From assembly GCF_014699035.1 (NCBI RefSeq), contig NZ_JACXAA010000002.1, forward strand, positions 62,001-126,000: 64,000 bases of DNA. Direction: 5' to 3'. The notes under the pieces were generated by a model. That model was not told the DNA's origin. It did no database searches and saw only the letters and a program-made list of their open reading frames with translations. Positions 25,429 through 35,259 of this stretch are shown in pieces (within the stretch, counting starts at the first letter, position 1; every line of letters begins with the position of its first letter). A program made the translations under genes and the position numbers. This stretch comes from Spirosoma validum (lineage in GTDB: Bacteria; Bacteroidota; Bacteroidia; Cytophagales; Spirosomataceae).

Positions 25429-27726
25429 ATGGCATTTAAAGACACTTCTTCCTACGTTCCCTATCAGGTAATTGATTCAAATAAGGTTGCCTTACGGACG
25501 TATCTGGCGCCTTACCTACGCTATTGGCCGTTGTTTGTGTTGTCGTTGCTGTTAGCGTTGGCAGGGGCCTATGTTTATCTCTTATATAAACAACCTATTT
25601 ACCGGATTCAGGCCAGCTTACTGCTTCAGGACGAAAAACGGGGTAATGTGCAGGCAAATCCGCTGAAAGAACTGGATGGGTATTCTCCTAAAAAAGTAGT
25701 TGAGAATGAATTGGAAGTACTACATTCTTCCACATTAATGGAAAGCGTAGTGACCAGTCTTCATTTAGATACCCGGTACTACAGAAAAATGTCTTTTGGC
25801 AAACGGGAGATCTATACGGAATCACCTGTTTGGATGCTGGTTGAGTCAGGTAATCAGACTCTTTACAAGAAGCCGCTGGAACTCAATTTTCCAACCAGCG
25901 AAACTGTGCAGATCAATAACAGTACGTATCCGCTCAACCAGTCTATCCAGACGCCATATGGCCGATTACGTATTGTAAGTCGCCGGGCAGTAAGTCGTAT
26001 GACCGATCCACTGCTTGTTCAGGCAATGCCACTAACGGCGGCTGTAGGAATGTACTTAGGCAACCTTAAAGCAGAACCAACCAGCAAAACGTCGACGGTT
26101 ATTCACCTGACGCTTGAGGATGCGGTTCCGCAAAAAGGAGAAGCTATTCTGAATACGTTAATAAACGAGTATAATCAGGCGGCTGTAACGGATAAAAATA
26201 AGGTAGCTGCCAGTACACTACGTTTTGTTGATAATCGACTACGTATCGTATCTGGTGAGTTGGCATCGGTTGAGAAAAACGTAGAACAATATAAATCGGC
26301 ACTCGGTATCACTGACTTGAGTGAGCAGGCAAAGTCCTTTATGGAAACAACCCGGCAAAACGATACGCAACTCAACCAGGTAAACATCCAGCTGGCGGTG
26401 CTCAACGATCTACAGAAATTTATCAGTACCCAGTCTGATAAACGGGGTAGTACGCCAGCAACGGTAGGGCTGAACGATCCGGTCCTGCTGAGCCAGATTG
26501 AAAAACTGTCGCAGCTTGAACTTGAGCGGGATAGGTTGAGCCAAACGACATCAGCCGAAAATCCGCTGTTACAAACAACGGATAATCAGATAAAAGCGAC
26601 AAGGAACAACATCAGTCAGAACATCCAGACGATGAAGTCTATGCTGACTAGTTCTCAACAGCAGTATCAGGCCAAGAACCAGAAAATCGAAGGCAGTATC
26701 CGGACAATGCCGAAGCAGGAACGGACGCTGATGGATATTACGCGGCAACAAGATATCAAGAATTCGCTTTACACGTACTTACTTCAGAAGCGGGAGGAAA
26801 TGGCCGTTACGTTTGCCGCTTCTGTTGCAGATAGTCGGACTATTGATGCGGCTAAAAGCAGCGACGGCCCCGTTAAACCCGTATCAATTGTTATTTATGC
26901 GCTCTTTAGCCTGGTGGGTCTGTTTGTACCAACGGCCGCTATTACAGCCAGACAGGCGTTAAATACCCGGGTTTCGCGCCGGAATGATGTTGAGGATGGT
27001 ACACAGGTTCCGATTTTGGGCGAAGTGATGAGTAAACGCCATCGGGACGTACTGGTAGTTGCTCCAAATAACCGGTCGGTAATTGCCGAACAGATCCGGG
27101 CCATTCGAACCAATCTTCAGCTAGGAAAACACGAATCTACGGAGAGTCAGGTCCTGTTGTGTACGTCCAGTATTAGTGGCGAGGGCAAATCGTTTATATC
27201 CTTAAACCTGGGAGCGAGTCTGGCCATGTTACGCCAACCGACGGTCATTCTGGAAATGGATATGCGAATGCCCCGGCTGCACCAGTCGTTCAACATCAAT
27301 AATACAATCGGACTCAGTACTTACCTGAACGGAGAAGCAACGCTAGACGAGATTCTGCAACCTGTTCCTGGTCACCCGAATTATTTCATTATTCCGAGTG
27401 GCCCTTTGCCACCTGATCCTTCTGAACTGCTAAGCGGCCCTATGGTAAAGCAGTTGCTTCGCTTATTGCGGGAACGCTTTAGCTACATCATCCTTGATGC
27501 GCCACCGATTGGTATTGTTACGGATGCACAAGTTGTTGCGCCTTATGCCGACACTACGTTGTTTGTCGTTCGTCATGGATTAACACCTAAGCATAGCCTC
27601 AAAACGCTGGACATTCTTTACCGGGAGCAGCGTTTTCAGAACATGCGTATTATTCTGAACGCTGTTGGTGATGGAGAGTCTTACCATTCCAATCACCAGT
27701 ACAAGAACAGCTACTCGTATCGATAA
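25429..27726 (+). CDS. Wzc-like polysaccharide co-polymerase and tyrosine autokinase
   Basis: The 765-residue inner-membrane protein has a first TM near 32-53, a large periplasmic Wzz-type domain with coiled coil (about 60-480), and a second TM (about 487-508, VSIVIYALFSLVGLFVP). The cytoplasmic BY-kinase domain has Walker A SISGEGKSF (about 577-586), Walker A' VILEMDMRMP, Walker B YIILDAPP (about 685-692) and a Tyr-rich tail (YHSNHQYKNSYSYR). Such kinases control polymer length and export by cycling tyrosine phosphorylation. A cognate phosphatase (Wzb type) is not in the window. It is co-transcribed with the Wza-like gene. Confidence 0.95.
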   Translation: MAFKDTSSYVPYQVIDSNKVALRTYLAPYLRYWPLFVLSLLLALAGAYVYLLYKQPIYRIQASLLLQDEKRGNVQANPLKELDGYSPKKVVENELEVLHSSTLMESVVTSLHLDTRYYRKMSFGKREIYTESPVWMLVESGNQTLYKKPLELNFPTSETVQINNSTYPLNQSIQTPYGRLRIVSRRAVSRMTDPLLVQAMPLTAAVGMYLGNLKAEPTSKTSTVIHLTLEDAVPQKGEAILNTLINEYNQAAVTDKNKVAASTLRFVDNRLRIVSGELASVEKNVEQYKSALGITDLSEQAKSFMETTRQNDTQLNQVNIQLAVLNDLQKFISTQSDKRGSTPATVGLNDPVLLSQIEKLSQLELERDRLSQTTSAENPLLQTTDNQIKATRNNISQNIQTMKSMLTSSQQQYQAKNQKIEGSIRTMPKQERTLMDITRQQDIKNSLYTYLLQKREEMAVTFAASVADSRTIDAAKSSDGPVKPVSIVIYALFSLVGLFVPTAAITARQALNTRVSRRNDVEDGTQVPILGEVMSKRHRDVLVVAPNNRSVIAEQIRAIRTNLQLGKHESTESQVLLCTSSISGEGKSFISLNLGASLAMLRQPTVILEMDMRMPRLHQSFNINNTIGLSTYLNGEATLDEILQPVPGHPNYFIIPSGPLPPDPSELLSGPMVKQLLRLLRERFSYIILDAPPIGIVTDAQVVAPYADTTLFVVRHGLTPKHSLKTLDILYREQRFQNMRIILNAVGDGESYHSNHQYKNSYSYR

Positions 27727-27818
27727 GAGGAACCGACAGATTGGTATCCGGTAGTCATCGGCTTACCCAGCATAAACTGAGCTATCTACACGCTGCTTTG
27801 GCACATACACCGACTCTT

Positions 27819-28496
27819 ATGGAGGCATCTACCAACGGAAAAACATTTCATTTATTCCTGAATCCAGACCTTCAGGCACAGCCTCAGGCTAAAAACGTGC
27901 TGGTTACTGATATTAAAAAGCGCCTTTTTGACCTTGGAGTAGCTGGTTTAGTAACGGTCTCTATTCTCATTTGGCTTATACCTCTAGTTGCTCTATTGAT
28001 AAAATTGAGTTCTCCTGGTCCAGCCTTATACATTCAGCTGCGGTCGGGACGGAAGGGACGCGTATTCCCATGTCTGAAATTCCGAACGATGACTCATGAA
28101 AAGAACGCAACATTTCGCCAGGCTACGATAAATGATCGGCGTGTTACCCGTATCGGGAAATTTCTGCGCCGGACGAATCTCGATGAGATGCCTCAGTTCC
28201 TGAATGTGCTGGCTGGTCATATGAGTATCGTTGGGCCACGTCCTCACCCCCTGCCTCTTGATGCTCAACATTGGGATACGTTAGTGGGCTATAAGGAACG
28301 GTACGTTGTCCGCCCAGGCATTACGGGCCTGGCTCAGGTACGAGGTGCCCGTGGTGAAACGGCAGAGGCCCATAGAATGAAAATTCGAGTACGATACGAC
28401 CATCTGTATATCCGTCATCAATCAACACGATTAGATGCTGCGATTTGCTGGTGGACGATCAAAACGGCCATCAAGGGAGATAAAAACGCTTTTTAG
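27819..28496 (+). CDS. Initiating sugar transferase (polyprenyl-phosphate glycosyl-1-phosphate transferase)
   Basis: The ATG at 27819 gives 225 residues. The frame is open to a TTG at 27741, 15 bp after the previous stop, which is a possible alternative start. One N-terminal membrane hairpin helix (about 36-62) leads into the catalytic domain, with CLKFRTM, RVTRIGKFLRRTNLDEMPQ, IVGPRPHP and RPGITGLAQV. This is the WbaP/WcaJ-type family that puts the first sugar phosphate on undecaprenyl phosphate at the inner membrane. Short form without the extra N-terminal helices. Confidence 0.93.
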   Translation: MEASTNGKTFHLFLNPDLQAQPQAKNVLVTDIKKRLFDLGVAGLVTVSILIWLIPLVALLIKLSSPGPALYIQLRSGRKGRVFPCLKFRTMTHEKNATFRQATINDRRVTRIGKFLRRTNLDEMPQFLNVLAGHMSIVGPRPHPLPLDAQHWDTLVGYKERYVVRPGITGLAQVRGARGETAEAHRMKIRVRYDHLYIRHQSTRLDAAICWWTIKTAIKGDKNAF

Positions 28497-28527
28497 GTTA
28501 GCCTGTAAACTCGATATCATTACAATA

Positions 28528-29292
28528 ATGACTAAAGTCTTAAACGTTACCTTGTTCGATTGTGGCCTGGATGCTGCTGTGCATACTTGTCTCGAACAAT
28601 GTGCAGACTCCTACCAGCGGGAAAATAAGTGCATCAGCGCCACGGATGCTCATGGGCTGGTCACGGCGTATAGGCAACCAGAATTTAAAGCTCTACTTGA
28701 TTCATTTTATTGGGTTATGCCTGATGGTATGCCCAGCGTTTTACTAGGAAAGTGGAGGGGAGCCACACAAATGACGCGGTGTTATGGTCCCGATTTTTTT
28801 AAACAGATACTAACAAACAGTGTCGGTAAGGAAATCACTCATTTTTTCTGTGGGGGAAAAGAAGGGGTGGCTGATGAGTTGAAGGTTGCTGTTAGCCAAA
28901 AGTTCGGTAACCACCAGGTAGTAGGTACGTTCTGCCCGCCGTTCCGGGAAATGTCCGATCAGGAATTAAAAGAACTGGCGCAAACCATTAATAGATCGGG
29001 AGCAAACATCGTTTGGATTGGCTTAGGCACGCCAAAACAAGAGCGCTTTGCTCAACGCCTGTCTATGTGGACGAACGTTCACTTCTTAGTCACGGTGGGG
29101 GCTGCTTTTGATTTCCATACTGACCGGGTTACGCAGGCACCAGCCTGGATGCAGAGGCTGTCGCTGGAGTGGTTTTTTCGGCTTATGGTCGAACCCAAAC
29201 GCCTTGGCGGACGATACTTCCGGGTGGTCCCTCTGTTTATCTGGTTCAATCTGAAAGAAGCTTTCCGGCCATCCAAATCCGTTCAGGCCTGA
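28528..29292 (+). CDS. WecG/TagA/CpsF-family glycosyltransferase
   Basis: The ATG at 28528 gives 254 residues. An upstream start at 28435 would overlap the sugar transferase gene by 62 bases and is unlikely. The family (GT26) adds ManNAc-type or other sugars to the lipid-linked primer. Visible motifs are SATDAHGLVTAY, PDGMPSVLL, RCYGPDFF, FFCGGKEGV, IVWIGLGTPKQERF and VGAAFDFHT. It probably catalyses the second step of repeat-unit assembly. The flippase gene follows after 34 bp. Confidence 0.92.
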   Translation: MTKVLNVTLFDCGLDAAVHTCLEQCADSYQRENKCISATDAHGLVTAYRQPEFKALLDSFYWVMPDGMPSVLLGKWRGATQMTRCYGPDFFKQILTNSVGKEITHFFCGGKEGVADELKVAVSQKFGNHQVVGTFCPPFREMSDQELKELAQTINRSGANIVWIGLGTPKQERFAQRLSMWTNVHFLVTVGAAFDFHTDRVTQAPAWMQRLSLEWFFRLMVEPKRLGGRYFRVVPLFIWFNLKEAFRPSKSVQA

Positions 29293-29326
29293 CTGGCCGA
29301 GTGCGTTGCTACAACTAAAATCAAGC

Positions 29327-30700
29327 ATGAATACAACAACAACCGTTGCGGATACACAGCCAGCCTTATCGAAATCGGTTCTTAAACGGTTTTCTATAAA
29401 TGTAGCTTCTCTTTTCAGTGTCCATTTGGCCAATATGCTGCTGCCGCTCCTGACGGTGCCGTACGTAGTGCGTGTCATTGGCCCTGAGCGGTTGGGATTG
29501 CTTAATTTCTCGACGGCCTACGTCGCCTATTTTATCCTATTGATCAACTATGGATTCGAGATGGCAGCTGTACGGGCCATTGCTGCAGACCGTACCAACA
29601 AAGAGCTGGTAAATCGAATTTTCAGCGAGGTGCTAACGGGCAAAGCCTTATTATTTGGACTGTCGACCCTTGTTTTCGCGGGTCTTTCTTATTACAATCC
29701 GGTTTTCAGAGAGCATGTATGGTTACACGTCTGCACATACTTAAGCTGCATTGGCGTGGTGCTGTTCCCGGTTTGGCTGTTTCAGGCCATGGAAGATATG
29801 GGCCGGATGGCTATCCTCAATCTGCTTGTGAAAATTCTATTCACTCTGTCAGTATTTGTGCTTATCCGCCAACCAGAAGATTACTTTTATCAAAACCTAT
29901 CTACCAGCGTTGCGCAGGTGCTAGTGAGCATTGTTGCCCTATGGGTGGCCATACGTCGGTTCAAAATAACATTTACGTTACCTACGACCTCGGCCTTACG
30001 TAATCGATTCAGGGAAGATAGTACTCTGTTTTTTTCCTCGGTAATGATTACACTGTACGCTGGTTCGTCTATGTTTCTGCTGGGGTTATTCACTACGGCG
30101 TATAACGTAGGCATTTTCTCGGCGGGAACCCGCATTGAAAGCATTGCCCGGGCCTTTGTAAGTATGGCCCTTAATCAGGCCTTTTTCCCCATTGTGGCCA
30201 ACGCTTTTGGAAAAGGCCGGGAAGAAGGACTGCACCTGGTCCGTACTACTTTTTTTCCGTTAGCTCTTTTCATGGTGATTGTGTCGGCGACGTTGTGGCT
30301 TATTGCGCCGTTGTTTATTACGCTGCTGTACGGCAACAAATTTCAGGAGGCTATTCAGGTGCTACGTATCGTGTCGCTACTGCCTATTATGGTAGGCATC
30401 AGTAATCTGCTGGGATTGCATACCATGCTGAATCTACGGATGGATCGCGCTTTTTTTGTCATTACGGCCTGCGGCTCAGCCATTGGCCTGGGGCTGAATA
30501 TGCTGTGGATACAAAAGTCGGGCTACTTGGGAGCCGCCTACGCCTGGGTGATGGCTGAGTTTTGGATTACCCTAAGTATGTACGGGTACCTGCGCTATAA
30601 AGGCATACAGGTCGTTAAGCTTAGTTACCTCCACGAAGCCATCGGCTTTACGAAAACCAGGTTAGCTACGTTGCTAGGACCGCGCGTAACCAACCGATAA
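29327..30700 (+). CDS. Wzx-type oligosaccharide flippase
   Basis: The ATG at 29327 gives 457 residues; a TTG 21 bases upstream is the only in-frame alternative. It has about 12 to 14 predicted membrane spans. The N-terminus matches the polysaccharide-transport MOP family (NVASLFSVHLANMLLPLLTVPYVVRVIGP, split here as the first two helices). The family flips the lipid-linked repeat unit across the inner membrane. It lies between the early transferases and the later glycosyltransferases, as expected in a Wzx/Wzy locus. Confidence 0.92.
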   Translation: MNTTTTVADTQPALSKSVLKRFSINVASLFSVHLANMLLPLLTVPYVVRVIGPERLGLLNFSTAYVAYFILLINYGFEMAAVRAIAADRTNKELVNRIFSEVLTGKALLFGLSTLVFAGLSYYNPVFREHVWLHVCTYLSCIGVVLFPVWLFQAMEDMGRMAILNLLVKILFTLSVFVLIRQPEDYFYQNLSTSVAQVLVSIVALWVAIRRFKITFTLPTTSALRNRFREDSTLFFSSVMITLYAGSSMFLLGLFTTAYNVGIFSAGTRIESIARAFVSMALNQAFFPIVANAFGKGREEGLHLVRTTFFPLALFMVIVSATLWLIAPLFITLLYGNKFQEAIQVLRIVSLLPIMVGISNLLGLHTMLNLRMDRAFFVITACGSAIGLGLNMLWIQKSGYLGAAYAWVMAEFWITLSMYGYLRYKGIQVVKLSYLHEAIGFTKTRLATLLGPRVTNR

Positions 30701-30729
30701 TAATACTCACATTAGAGTTGATCCACGTC

Positions 30730-31839
30730 ATGAAAATTCTTTTCGATCATCAGGCTTTTTCACTCCACACCTACGGTGGCGTGTCCCGCTATTTTTCTGA
30801 GTTGATTCATGGCATAAACCTTACACCAGATTATTCAGCTGCGTTACCGTTACTGTTTTCCAACAACATTCATTTGAAAGAAAAAGGGTTTGACATCAAT
30901 CATTTTTTGCTCAATAAAGATTTCAAGCGGAAGAAGCGGCTTATCTATGAAATAAATAAGTTTTATAGCCTGCTGGCACTCAAAAAAAAGCAGTACGATA
31001 TTTTGCATCCTACTTACTTCGATTCATACTTTATCCCGTACCTGAATCGTAAGCCACTGGTCGTAACGTTTCATGACATGATTCATGAAAAATTCTCTGA
31101 TCAGTTTAAAGAATTAACGTTCGACCGGGGTATTATCGCTCGTAAAAAACTCATGGCCAATCAGGCCGACCGTATTATTGCTGTTTCCGAAAGTACCAAG
31201 CGGGATATAGTTGAGTTGCTTAATATAAAGCCTGAAAAAATCGAGGTAGTTTACCACGGGTGCTCGTTCCCGCCTTCGGTGGTCAGTTCAACGGAAGAGC
31301 CTGATCCAGTGCCGTTTCCTTATCTTTTATACGTGGGAAGTCGGCAAGTTTATAAGAATTTTGGTGGTATGCTGACGGCCATACAGCCCGTACTAAAAAA
31401 GTACAGGCTGAAACTTCTTTGCGCCGGTGGCGGTGGCTTTACGGAGTCGGAGCATCAATTAATTCAGTCGCTGGGAATTAGTGATTTGGTAGAGCAACAT
31501 GTGATAAACGATCAGATTTTACGAAAACTTTATCAGCAGGCGGTAGCCTTTATTTTTCCGTCACTATATGAAGGGTTTGGCATTCCAATTCTGGAAGCGT
31601 TCGATTGTGGGTGTCCATGTATTGTAAACAACAGCAGCTCGCTCCCCGAAGTGGCAGGAGAGGCAGCGCTCTACGTCAATTTCAACGAACCAGATTCAGT
31701 AATTGACGCCGTTGAGCGGCTGCTGAGTGACACCGAATTAAAGCAACAACTTATCAAAAAAGGCAAAGAGCGCCTACGTGAATTTTCCTGGAAAAATACC
31801 GTTGACAGCACACTCAGACTTTATAAAGAATTGGGGTAA
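30730..31839 (+). CDS. Glycosyltransferase family 4 (GT-B)
   Basis: The ATG at 30730 gives 369 residues; a TTG at 30718 is a weak alternative. The N-domain starts MKILFDHQAFSLHTYGGVSRYF. The C-domain has the donor site: YVGSRQVYKNFGGML, FPSLYEGFGIPILEAF with the E-x7-E motif, and CIVNNSSSLPEVAGEAALYV. This retaining GT4 adds an unknown hexose to the growing repeat unit on the inner-membrane face. It is lower in GC than the next four genes. Confidence 0.92.
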   Translation: MKILFDHQAFSLHTYGGVSRYFSELIHGINLTPDYSAALPLLFSNNIHLKEKGFDINHFLLNKDFKRKKRLIYEINKFYSLLALKKKQYDILHPTYFDSYFIPYLNRKPLVVTFHDMIHEKFSDQFKELTFDRGIIARKKLMANQADRIIAVSESTKRDIVELLNIKPEKIEVVYHGCSFPPSVVSSTEEPDPVPFPYLLYVGSRQVYKNFGGMLTAIQPVLKKYRLKLLCAGGGGFTESEHQLIQSLGISDLVEQHVINDQILRKLYQQAVAFIFPSLYEGFGIPILEAFDCGCPCIVNNSSSLPEVAGEAALYVNFNEPDSVIDAVERLLSDTELKQQLIKKGKERLREFSWKNTVDSTLRLYKELG

Positions 31840-31904
31840 TCTAACGAAAAGTTAGTCAATCGATTATCCTGTTTGATCAGTAAAAGATACTTAAAATACT
31901 TGAC

Positions 31905-32867
31905 ATGAAAACTGTAGCTGCTGTTGTAGTAACCTATAATCGCCTAACCGATCTGAAAGAATGCATCCGTAGTTTACGGCAGCAATCTTACTCGCTGGCG
32001 GCTATCGTTGTTTTCGATAACGGCAGTACCGATGGAACGGCTGATTGGCTGGCGCAACAGCCGGATTTGCACTCCCTGACGAGCCGGGATAACCTGGGGG
32101 GGGCAGGGGGCTTTCACTACGGGTTGAAGTATGCCTTTGAGCAGCAGTACGATTGGTTCTGGTTGATGGATGACGACTGCAGTCCGGAAGAACTGTGTCT
32201 GGAAAAACTGCTGGCGATACCAAACAAAGAAATGTACGCTGGGCTGGCTCCTACCGTGTACGAAGAAAATAAAATACCGGTTTCGCACCGGGCTAACTTG
32301 ACGTACAGTCCTAATTTGTCGGCGCTGCAGAAACCGCTGGAGGAGGATAATACGGATACGGCTATTTCGGCTATCGACTACGCGTCGTTCGTCGGATTGC
32401 TGCTTCCATACAATTCCGTACAGCAGGTAGGCTTACCTCGCTCCGAATTCTTTATTCATAACGATGACGTGGAGTATAGTCTGCGCCTGAAAAATAAAGT
32501 TGGCAAGATTGCCCTGCTGCACACGGCCCGTATCGACCACTATTGCGCGTCGAAGCCGGCAGCCCCGCAACGTACCGGTAAAAGTGGCTACGCTATCGAT
32601 AAACTGTGGATTCGGTTTTACGGGATTCGAAACAATATACGACTGAAAAAGGAAGCCTGGCCTGATCTGAAGCTTATCCATAAGCTCAGGTTAACCGGCA
32701 GCTTTGTCAAAGCTTTGTCAGCGCAGTTGATTCAGGTTGCTTTGCACGACGACCACAAACTGAAACGAATGAAGTTTTACACGGCAGCTTATCTAGACGG
32801 GTGGTTTGGCGTGTTCGACAATGAGAAACCCAAAGCGATTCTGGCTGTTCAACGACCCTCAAAATGA
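31905..32867 (+). CDS. Glycosyltransferase family 2 (rhamnosyl or galactofuranosyl-transferase-like)
   Basis: The 320-residue GT-A enzyme starts VAAVVVTYNRLTDLKECI, with VFDNGSTDGT (about 38-47), a glycine loop (DNLGGAGGFH) and the metal site WLMDDDCSP (about 87-95). The FFIHNDDVEYSLR motif is typical of the family that adds rhamnose or galactofuranose. Its stop codon overlaps the next start by four bases (ATGA), so translation is coupled. First of four genes linked that way (31905-36149). Confidence 0.9.
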   Translation: MKTVAAVVVTYNRLTDLKECIRSLRQQSYSLAAIVVFDNGSTDGTADWLAQQPDLHSLTSRDNLGGAGGFHYGLKYAFEQQYDWFWLMDDDCSPEELCLEKLLAIPNKEMYAGLAPTVYEENKIPVSHRANLTYSPNLSALQKPLEEDNTDTAISAIDYASFVGLLLPYNSVQQVGLPRSEFFIHNDDVEYSLRLKNKVGKIALLHTARIDHYCASKPAAPQRTGKSGYAIDKLWIRFYGIRNNIRLKKEAWPDLKLIHKLRLTGSFVKALSAQLIQVALHDDHKLKRMKFYTAAYLDGWFGVFDNEKPKAILAVQRPSK

Positions 32868-33997
32868 ACGTTCTCATCATCACAACATTGGATGACCATT
32901 CGCCGTCTGGCGTGGTTACTTATTATAAAAGGCTGGCGGAAGACTTGCGCAAACAGGATATGAATGTACGTATTCTGGATATACGGTCTACCCCATCTGC
33001 ATGGCGAACGTCTATGGGCCTTCTAAGACGGATTATGTATCCACTTGGTACAGTCAGTCGGGCTTTGTACGAAGAATTTGCTTCCTGGGTGGGCGTGTAC
33101 CTGACCGTTCGCAGCCACCGCAACAAAGGGTTTGATCTGATTCATGCGCAGGATGCCCGGTCGGGGGCTGCTGCGTTTGTTGCCCTTAATAAACGGGTTC
33201 CAGTGGTGCTGACGTGTCACTTCAATGACAGTCCTGTGAGCGAACTGGCTGCTCGATTTCCCATGAATGACTGGTTTAAACGCCGGTTTTCGGGTTGGTA
33301 CGCGTATCTATTCTCGAACCTGAAAAATTACGTATTCGTCTCGGATTACGCCTTCGAAAAATCGAAACATCTGCTGCCCGGTGATATCAAGAAAATAACG
33401 ATTCGCAATACAGTCAACATCGACCTCACTGTAGATGCTGACAAGACAGCTCCAGCTAACCAACTTATCATCAGTAACGTAGGCTACGTCGATGCGCGTA
33501 AAAATCAGCGACTGCTGATTCTGGTTGGCAGCGAACTACGCCGACGGGGCCTCGATAATTTCCGGATATGGCTGATTGGCGAGGGACCCAAACGGGCCGA
33601 CTACGAGCAGTTGGTTCATAGTCTTGACTTGACTGAGCATGTTATCTTTTATGGTCAGCAGGAGCAACCCTGGCGGCTAGTAGCGCAGTCGAACCTGTAT
33701 ATGCATACAGCGCTGAACGACAACTGCCCCTACTCGATTATTGAAGCCTTTGCTGTGAACACGCCCGTGCTGGCCCTGCCGGTAGGTGGCATTCCGGAGA
33801 TGTTGCCGGACCGGTGCGGGCTGCTGAGCGGAAATAGCGTGGAAGCCATTACCGACCAAGTAGCCATGTATTTTGACGTAGCCCATCGGCAGCAACTCCG
33901 GCAGGCACAGGCCGACTATGCGGATCAGCACTTTAACCACCGTAAGTCGTTAATAGAATTGGTTTCTTTTTATCACCAAACCCAACAGGCTGCATGA
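32864..33997 (+). CDS. Glycosyltransferase family 4 (GT-B)
   Basis: The 377-residue protein has the N-domain start MNVLIITTLDDHSPSGVVTYY and the GT4 donor site YGQQEQPWRLVAQSNLYMHT, then CPYSIIEAFAVNTPVLAL and VGGIPEML. It adds an unidentified sugar to the lipid-linked repeat unit. Its ATGA junctions with both neighbours show tight translational coupling with a GT2 gene upstream and the polymerase-like gene downstream. Confidence 0.91.
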   Translation: MNVLIITTLDDHSPSGVVTYYKRLAEDLRKQDMNVRILDIRSTPSAWRTSMGLLRRIMYPLGTVSRALYEEFASWVGVYLTVRSHRNKGFDLIHAQDARSGAAAFVALNKRVPVVLTCHFNDSPVSELAARFPMNDWFKRRFSGWYAYLFSNLKNYVFVSDYAFEKSKHLLPGDIKKITIRNTVNIDLTVDADKTAPANQLIISNVGYVDARKNQRLLILVGSELRRRGLDNFRIWLIGEGPKRADYEQLVHSLDLTEHVIFYGQQEQPWRLVAQSNLYMHTALNDNCPYSIIEAFAVNTPVLALPVGGIPEMLPDRCGLLSGNSVEAITDQVAMYFDVAHRQQLRQAQADYADQHFNHRKSLIELVSFYHQTQQAA

Positions 33998-35259
33998 TTA
34001 CCTGGCTAAATAGACTCGGCCTGTTCTACCTGCTGTTTGGTATAGCCACGCTGACTCACGGTGGTGACCATAGGTCGTACTCAGATATGCTGGTTAACCT
34101 GGCCCCGATCCTGAGCATGGGATTGTTTGTACATGGCTACTTCAAAATGCCCGGTCTGTACAAATTCATTGGCTGGGTACTGGGGTTGGGCATCGTCCTG
34201 CTCGTTCTGGAATCGAAGTACGAATACAATCAATACATGTATTCGTACTTCGTGATTAAGCGTTTCGCGTATTGCAGCGTGGCTATCGGGGCGTATTATT
34301 TAGCGGGCCGGTCCGAACCCATCAACATCAGGCACGTGGTCAATATCATCTTCTTTTTCTTCTTTTTCAATCAGATTGTAATGGGCCGTATTTTCGGATA
34401 TGGCTTTAATTCCGAGACCCGAACTACGTTCTCGCCAGATGCTTACTACTTCCTGATTCCATTCCTGTATTACCTGGTAAGTTACCTGAAGAACCACCGA
34501 CCAGTTCACCTGATTACGGCTCTGTTCTGCTTTCTGGTCATTATTATCCTACTGCACCGAACGGTAATTTCGTCGTCGATAGTAGCAGCCGGGGTTGTGG
34601 TTGGATTATCTATGCTGGGTAAAGTTTCGGGACGTAGTGGGTTGCCACTGGGCCGTACGCTTGTACTATTTGCACTGCTGGTTGGTATTGCCCTCCCGTT
34701 TGTGGGACTACTGCCTGAGAAAAAGGTAGAGGTAATGATGACCAGTCTTGGCGGGATTATATCGCCCCAGGAAGATAACACCGCTAGCTGGCGCATGGAA
34801 CAGTCTGAGTACTACCTGAGTCAAATACCGGAGCGGCCACTCTTCGGCTGGCGATATGAAGGCTATGACCGGGGCGAAATTATGGAGAACTCCGACTTTG
34901 AGGAAAAAGGAACCATTATCCACTCGCAGTATATCGACCAGCTTTTCAATTACGGAGTCTTTGGATTGCTGATTAATTCAGTGCTGATTCTGGGAGCATT
35001 GGTCGTTCTGTACCGATCAGGTCGGATTTTGTCCACCGATCAGCTCGTCTTGTTTGGGTTTATTGTCAGTGGTTTTGTTTACGGTGGGGGCTATCAATTT
35101 CCCGTCCAGTATTGGGGGTTCGTTGGGCTAGGTATGTACATGGGCCTGAAACGACGACCTATTCACCTTACCGCCGGACCCTCATCCCATACAACACATA
35201 CAACCGTTGAACACGACTTATCGCCAGCCGCAACGCTCGCTAAATCGATGTATCTATGA
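33994..35259 (+). CDS. Wzy-like O-antigen/exopolysaccharide polymerase
   Basis: The 421-residue integral membrane protein has about 10 to 11 spans. A long periplasmic loop before the last spans (about 240-310) contains SWRMEQSEYYLSQIPERPLFG and HSQYIDQLFNYGVFGLL, which resembles the O-antigen ligase/polymerase (Wzy_C) pattern with an Arg and a His in the loop. It should join repeat units on the periplasmic side. Assignment rests on topology, loop motif and position between glycosyltransferases; a ligase is the alternative. Confidence 0.8.
   Translation: MITWLNRLGLFYLLFGIATLTHGGDHRSYSDMLVNLAPILSMGLFVHGYFKMPGLYKFIGWVLGLGIVLLVLESKYEYNQYMYSYFVIKRFAYCSVAIGAYYLAGRSEPINIRHVVNIIFFFFFFNQIVMGRIFGYGFNSETRTTFSPDAYYFLIPFLYYLVSYLKNHRPVHLITALFCFLVIIILLHRTVISSSIVAAGVVVGLSMLGKVSGRSGLPLGRTLVLFALLVGIALPFVGLLPEKKVEVMMTSLGGIISPQEDNTASWRMEQSEYYLSQIPERPLFGWRYEGYDRGEIMENSDFEEKGTIIHSQYIDQLFNYGVFGLLINSVLILGALVVLYRSGRILSTDQLVLFGFIVSGFVYGGGYQFPVQYWGFVGLGMYMGLKRRPIHLTAGPSSHTTHTTVEHDLSPAATLAKSMYL

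Noticed and set aside
27741-27818. TTG start for the initiating sugar transferase
   Set aside because: It would add 26 residues without a family counterpart that I recognise; the ATG at 27819 is preferred, but the TTG cannot be excluded.
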